Positions 31,037 to 34,378 of a stretch of DNA of 34,378 nt are shown here, piece after piece. The stretch is from Coriobacteriia bacterium. GTDB lineage: Bacteria > Actinomycetota > Coriobacteriia > Anaerosomatales > Kmv31. Under the pieces are notes generated by a model. It worked only from the letters and a program-made list of their open reading frames with translations, made no database searches and was not told where the DNA came from. The position numbers and the translations under genes are program-made. The stretch is from assembly GCA_014859305.1 (NCBI GenBank), contig JACUUM010000028.1:1-34378 (forward strand), written 5' to 3'. Positions within the stretch are counted from its first letter, which is position 1; each line of letters starts with the position of its first letter.

Positions 31037-31056
31037 GACGACGCATGCCGCGGCTC

Positions 31057-32130
31057 TCAATCCTCCTTGTCGACGTCGAAGCGGACGCGTATGGCGTCGC
31101 GTCCGACCGAGATCCTCGGCTCGCCCCGCAGGCTCAGGTAGTACCGCTCGGCGAGACGGTCGAACGCGTCCTCCAGGTCGCGCTTGAACGCGGACAGGTC
31201 GGTGTGATGGAGACGCAGTCCCCTGCGGTCCCGGTAGATGTCGGGCGCCGGCGCCGGTGCCGGCTCGTCCTCCACGAGCGCGTGGTGGACGACCGTGTCC
31301 AGCGGCGCGAGCTCGCCGGCGAACACGCGATGAGCGGTCCGTTCCGAGACCTCCAGCCCGAGGAGCCCCGCGGTGGCGGTGAGCTCGGCGGCGTCCGAGC
31401 ACGCGGCGGGCCGCTGCCATACGGGCAGGCGGGTCAGGTCGTCGCAGAAGAGCAGGTCGGAGGTGTCCAGACGGTCGCGGGCCAGCGCGTGCAGCGTAGC
31501 CAGGACCTCGGCGGGGCTGCCGAGGAAGACGTCCAGTTCGGGGTGCTCGCAGGCGAACTCCAGCACGCGGCGCGTCACGTTGTGCGGTCCCTTGAGCACC
31601 CGCAGCGAGCCCGCCTCGTCGCGCTCGACGACCGGCCACGTCGACTGGTCCGCCCTCTCGCCGAGCGTGGTCACGTCCGAGACGACCGTCAAGGCGGTCC
31701 CTTTGTGGACGGCGGAATCGGACACTCGCGCGCTCACGGTGTTCGACCGCACCGAGAACAGCGCCATCCCCCTGCCGTGCACGCCCCACCGGTCCATCAC
31801 CATCGTCTCGAGCTTGGAGGTCACGCGCGGCTCGAAGACGGCGTCGTGCAGGTGCGGCGGCACGCCGACGCCGTCGTCGATGACCGTGAGCGTCCGCGTG
31901 TCGCCCTCTCGCGAGTTCGCGAGGAAGACCTGCTGGGCGTGGGCGTCGCGAGAGTTGCGCAGCAGTTCCACGACGACGTCCTCGAACGAGCGGATGTCGT
32001 GCTTGGCCTGCCGGCGCTCGGCCTCCGCGGTGCGAAGGCGCACGAACCCGTCGCCGAGGGACTCCTCCACCTTGAGGTAGGCCTCTCCGGAGACTGCGGA
32101 CACGAAGTCGATGAGGTCGTCTGCGGGCAT
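31057..32130 (-). CDS. GHKL-fold ATPase of unknown function
   Basis: A 357-residue protein whose N-terminal ~200 residues carry the GHKL (gyrase/Hsp90/histidine-kinase/MutL) ATP-binding signature: N-box E55-LLRNSRDAHA (Asn59, Asp62), G1 IDDGVGVPP (Asp86-Gly89) and G2 HGRGMALFSVRS (118-129). The remainder (about 205-357) has no recognised domain and ends in an RFDVDKED strand. There is no dimerisation/phosphoacceptor histidine domain, transmembrane segment or receiver, so it is unlikely to be a sensor kinase. It more resembles MutL/Hsp90/MORC-style ATPases. Start ATG 32130 is supported by a TACACT hexamer exactly six bases upstream (leaderless geometry). The frame continues upstream without a ribosome site. 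It lies between rny and spoVS. Confidence 0.85.
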   Translation of the reverse strand: MPADDLIDFVSAVSGEAYLKVEESLGDGFVRLRTAEAERRQAKHDIRSFEDVVVELLRNSRDAHAQQVFLANSREGDTRTLTVIDDGVGVPPHLHDAVFEPRVTSKLETMVMDRWGVHGRGMALFSVRSNTVSARVSDSAVHKGTALTVVSDVTTLGERADQSTWPVVERDEAGSLRVLKGPHNVTRRVLEFACEHPELDVFLGSPAEVLATLHALARDRLDTSDLLFCDDLTRLPVWQRPAACSDAAELTATAGLLGLEVSERTAHRVFAGELAPLDTVVHHALVEDEPAPAPAPDIYRDRRGLRLHHTDLSAFKRDLEDAFDRLAERYYLSLRGEPRISVGRDAIRVRFDVDKED

Positions 32131-32136
32131 GGCCCA

Positions 32137-32142
32137 AGTGTA
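32137..32142 (-). promoter_or_regulatory. -10 element placing transcription start at the ATPase start codon
   Basis: TACACT on the - strand followed by six bases and ATG: the expected start point is the A of ATG, i.e. a leaderless mRNA. No good -35. Confidence 0.45.
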
Positions 32143-32235
32143 GCGGCGAGCCGGGCCGCGCGGTAGCGCGCCGGAGGAGCGCCGGTACGGGCCGCCCGAG
32201 ACGAAGGCGGTGCCGGGAAGGGAGCCGGGCGCGCG

Positions 32236-32259
32236 GAAGGCCGCCCGCAGGCGGCCTTC
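32236..32259 (-). terminator. Hairpin downstream of rny
   Basis: Perfect 10-bp stem GAAGGCCGCC (32236-32245) / GGCGGCCTTC (32250-32259) with a 4-base loop, 100 nt past the rny stop. There is no T-run. It is a likely terminator or 3' processing barrier. Confidence 0.55.
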
Positions 32260-32358
32260 TCGCATGGCTGGTAGCCGAGACCGATGGTACCGCGACCGGC
32301 CGGCTCTGTCACGGGAGGTCGGGTCCGACGACCGCTCCCCGGCGGACCGCCGATACCG

Positions 32359-33888
32359 CTACTTGGCGTACTCGACCGCGCGGCTCTCGCGGATGACCAT
32401 GACCTTGATCTGGCCCGGGTACTCCATCTCCTCCTCGATCTGCTTGGCGATGTCGCGCGCGAGCACGACGGCGTCGGCATCCGAGATGTCGTCGGGTTTG
32501 ACCATGACGCGGATCTCGCGCCCGGCCTGCATGGCGTAGGTCTTCTCGACGCCCTTGTGGCCCTCGGCCAGCGCCTCGAGCTTCTCGAGGCGCTTGATGT
32601 AGCTCTCGAGCGTCTCGCGACGGGCGCCGGGGCGCGCCGCGGAGACCGCGTCGGCGGCCTGAACGAGCACCGCCTCCACCGTGGCGGGCTCCACGTCGCC
32701 GTGGTGCGCCTCGATCGCGTGCAGGATGGGCTTGGACTCCCCGAGACGCTTGGCGAGGTCGGCGCCGATGGTGGCGTGCGGTCCTTCGACCTCGTGGTCG
32801 ATCGCCTTGCCGACGTCGTGCAGCAGCCCGGCCCGCTTGGCGAGCTTCGCGTCGATACCGAGCTCGGCCGCCATGACGCCGGCGAGGTGCGCGACCTCGA
32901 GGCTGTGTTTGAGCACGTTCTGCCCGTAGGAGGTGCGGAACCTGAGCCGTCCCAGCGTGCGGATGAGCTCGGGATGCAGGTTGTGGACGCCGCCCTCGAA
33001 GGCGGCCTGCTCCCCGGCCTCGTGGATCTGGCCGTCGACGAGCGATTCGGCCTTCTTGAACATCTCCTCTATCCGCGCGGGGTGGATCCGGCCGTCGGCT
33101 ATGAGGCTCTCCAGCGTGAGGCGTCCCACCTCTCGGCGCACGGGATCGAAGCTGGAGAGTATGACCGCCTCGGGGGTGTCGTCGATGATGAGGTTGATGC
33201 CCGTGAGCTGCTCGAAGGCCCGGATGTTTCGCCCCTCGCGCCCGATGATCCGGCCCTTCATGTCGTCGGACGGGATATGCACGACCGACACGGTGGATTC
33301 CGCCGTGTGGTCGGCGGCGACGCGCTGGATCGCGATGCCGACGATGTTGCGCGCCTTCTTGTCCGCGTCTTCGCGGGCGCGCATCTCCGCGTCGCGGATG
33401 AACGTCGCGGCCTCTCGCTTCACGTCGTCCGCGATGCGGCCGAGCAGTTCGCTCTTGGCGTCCTCGGCCGTCATGCCGGCCAGCGACTCGAGGCGGTCGC
33501 GCTCCTCGGCGATGAGCTCCTCGAGGTCGGCGGCACGCTTATCGACCTGCCCCTGGATGCTTGCGAGCTGGTGCTCGCGCTTGTCGAGGCTCTCGGCTCG
33601 GCGCTCGATGCTCTCCTCGCGCTGTATCAGCCGGTTCTCGAGGCCCCCGAGTTCCTTGCGGCGCTCCTTGGCTTCCTCCTCCGCGTCGGCTCGCATGCGG
33701 AAGATCTCGTCCTTCGCCTCGAGCAGCGCCTCCTTCCTGAGCGTCTCGGCCTGCTTGTCCGCGTCGGCGACGATGCGCTCGGCTGAGTGCCGGGCGCGAT
33801 CGTACCTGCTGGCGACGGAGAAGCGGTACAGCAGATAGCCGAGGACAGCGCCGACGAGCAGGGCTACGACGATAGGGACGATCTCCAT
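32359..33888 (-). CDS. rny: Ribonuclease Y
   Basis: A 509-residue membrane-anchored endoribonuclease that initiates mRNA decay. Transmembrane anchor (about 4-21), long charged coiled coil (about 25-190), KH domain with [10 protein letters not shown] (212-221), and HD domain with His328, His357-Asp358 ([10 protein letters not shown]), His395-His396 and Asp413 as metal ligands. The C-terminus [21 protein letters not shown] is canonical (landmark: QIKVMVIRE). Start ATG 33888 has AGGAGG six bases upstream and puts the anchor at the N-terminus. The upstream in-frame extension is not needed. A promoter about 290 bp upstream gives a long leader. Confidence 0.97.
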   Translation of the reverse strand: MEIVPIVVALLVGAVLGYLLYRFSVASRYDRARHSAERIVADADKQAETLRKEALLEAKDEIFRMRADAEEEAKERRKELGGLENRLIQREESIERRAESLDKREHQLASIQGQVDKRAADLEELIAEERDRLESLAGMTAEDAKSELLGRIADDVKREAATFIRDAEMRAREDADKKARNIVGIAIQRVAADHTAESTVSVVHIPSDDMKGRIIGREGRNIRAFEQLTGINLIIDDTPEAVILSSFDPVRREVGRLTLESLIADGRIHPARIEEMFKKAESLVDGQIHEAGEQAAFEGGVHNLHPELIRTLGRLRFRTSYGQNVLKHSLEVAHLAGVMAAELGIDAKLAKRAGLLHDVGKAIDHEVEGPHATIGADLAKRLGESKPILHAIEAHHGDVEPATVEAVLVQAADAVSAARPGARRETLESYIKRLEKLEALAEGHKGVEKTYAMQAGREIRVMVKPDDISDADAVVLARDIAKQIEEEMEYPGQIKVMVIRESRAVEYAK

Positions 33889-34175
33889 GGCGCTCCTCCT
33901 TCCGTGAAACATCCGTATCGCGGTATGGAGCGCCGGCGGCGGCTCGCGGTACCTTCGGACCGCTTCCACCGGCTTCAGCCCGCCGGGGGCCGAAGAACGG
34001 AAAAGCCGGACGCACGGCGCCCGGCAAGTGCGATTCGTTGTGCGCGCGGTCGGCGCAAGGTCTCAACGCGGGTACACGGCGACCCCCCGGTCCTTCCGGG
34101 GGACGTGCCGTACAAGCCTCTCACACGCACACACCGCTCCACTGCGGAGCGGGATGATCACATTTGCCGATGCCA
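33889..34175 (-). other. Long structured 5' leader of rny, no gene seen
   Basis: About 280 nt lie between the predicted transcription start and the rny ATG. It contains two 7-bp hairpins: CCGCTCC (34134-34140) / GGAGCGG (34146-34152), and CCCCCGG (34084-34090) / CCGGGGG (34096-34102). It has no convincing reading frame and no riboswitch class I recognise. Confidence 0.5.
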
Positions 34176-34204
34176 ATGCTATAGCCGAGGAACCCGCCGG
34201 TCAA
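34176..34204 (-). promoter_or_regulatory. Putative rny promoter
   Basis: On the - strand: -35 TTGACC (34199-34204, five of six), 17-bp spacer, -10 TAGCAT (34176-34181). It is among the best sigma70-type matches in the window. It lies just downstream of the probable recX stop. Confidence 0.6.
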
Positions 34205-34284
34205 GGTGGACGGAGCGTAGGCGTTCGCACCGCGAAGGCAGGTGGTGTCCTGCCCGCCGCCCGCTCACGGCTCCTGCCGCCTGC

Positions 34285-34378
34285 TCATCCACCGTCGGCT
34301 TCGGAGCGGCTGCGGCCGTCCTGCCCCAGCGCGGCGGAAGCGGCACGCCACGCCGCGCCGGTGGAGAAGCCGCGCCGG
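34285..34378 (-). CDS. recX: Probable RecX, C-terminal end (5' part beyond window)
   Basis: On the - strand an open frame enters at the right edge and stops at TGA 34287-34285, giving 30 residues beginning RRGFSTGAAWRAASAALG and ending in a polar tail. RecX proteins end with an 'L-x-RRGFS-x(n)-AL' helix like this, and recA-recX-rny is a frequent gene order, so this is probably the end of recX. With only 30 residues the call is tentative. RecX modulates RecA filaments, which would connect with lexA in this window. Confidence 0.5.
   Translation of the reverse strand, partial: RRGFSTGAAWRAASAALGQDGRSRSEADGG

Noticed and set aside
1-34378. tRNA/rRNA genes, CRISPR arrays, insertion sequences, prophage genes
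   Set aside because: No T-loop-like GTTCGANTC context with cloverleaf, no regularly spaced direct repeats, and no transposase, integrase or phage-like proteins were found on reading both strands.

Overview
The window is high-GC, gene-dense bacterial DNA with overlapping ATGA/GTGA junctions and frequent GTG starts. It suggests a deep-branching anaerobic member of the Actinomycetota (Coriobacteriia / OPB41-Anaerosomatales type). The evidence for this is an FtsR-like MerR protein, the actinobacterial order nrdR - LysM gene - <> - lexA, LL-diaminopimelate aminotransferase (DapL), SpoVS beside RNase Y, an oxygen-sensitive indolepyruvate oxidoreductase, and a class III (glycyl radical) ribonucleotide reductase as the only RNR present. 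The taxonomic call is an inference.

Left arm (1-16302). It starts with the 3' end of an ftsR-like gene, a small PD-(D/E)XK-like protein, hpt and apt (purine salvage). A divergent pair of secreted cell-wall proteins follows: an RlpA-like double-psi barrel protein and an NlpC/P60 peptidase, which share a similar coiled-coil N-terminal region. Next is a long catabolic run: iorA-iorB-ACT, two LivK-like binding lipoproteins, livH-livM-livG-livF and a phenylacetate-CoA ligase. Together these look like uptake of branched/aromatic amino acids and their oxidation through aryl-pyruvates to aryl-acetyl-CoA with reduced ferredoxin. Three small genes (membrane-anchored, SH3b, unknown) close the arm.

Middle (16303-16403). 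The gap between the convergent arms holds a 28-bp sequence with the architecture of a XerC/XerD dif site. Left of it 18 of 19 genes are on the + strand. Right of it 18 of 19 are on the - strand. This is the pattern of a chromosomal replication terminus and is the strongest observation in the window.

Right arm (16404-34378). A dNTP operon (nrdR-nrdD-redoxin-nrdG-dut-NUDIX) is preceded by two NrdR-box-like sites spaced 32 bp apart. Upstream lies a LysM gene divergent from lexA, with four LexA (SOS) boxes arranged two per promoter. Then come hflX, dapL-dapF (lysine/peptidoglycan), miaA, a MEMO-AMMECR1 fusion, miaB (tRNA A37 modification), a PHP phosphoesterase, spoVS, a GHKL ATPase, rny with a long structured leader, and the probable C-terminus of recX at the edge. 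I saw no tRNA or rRNA genes, CRISPR arrays, insertion sequences or phage genes.
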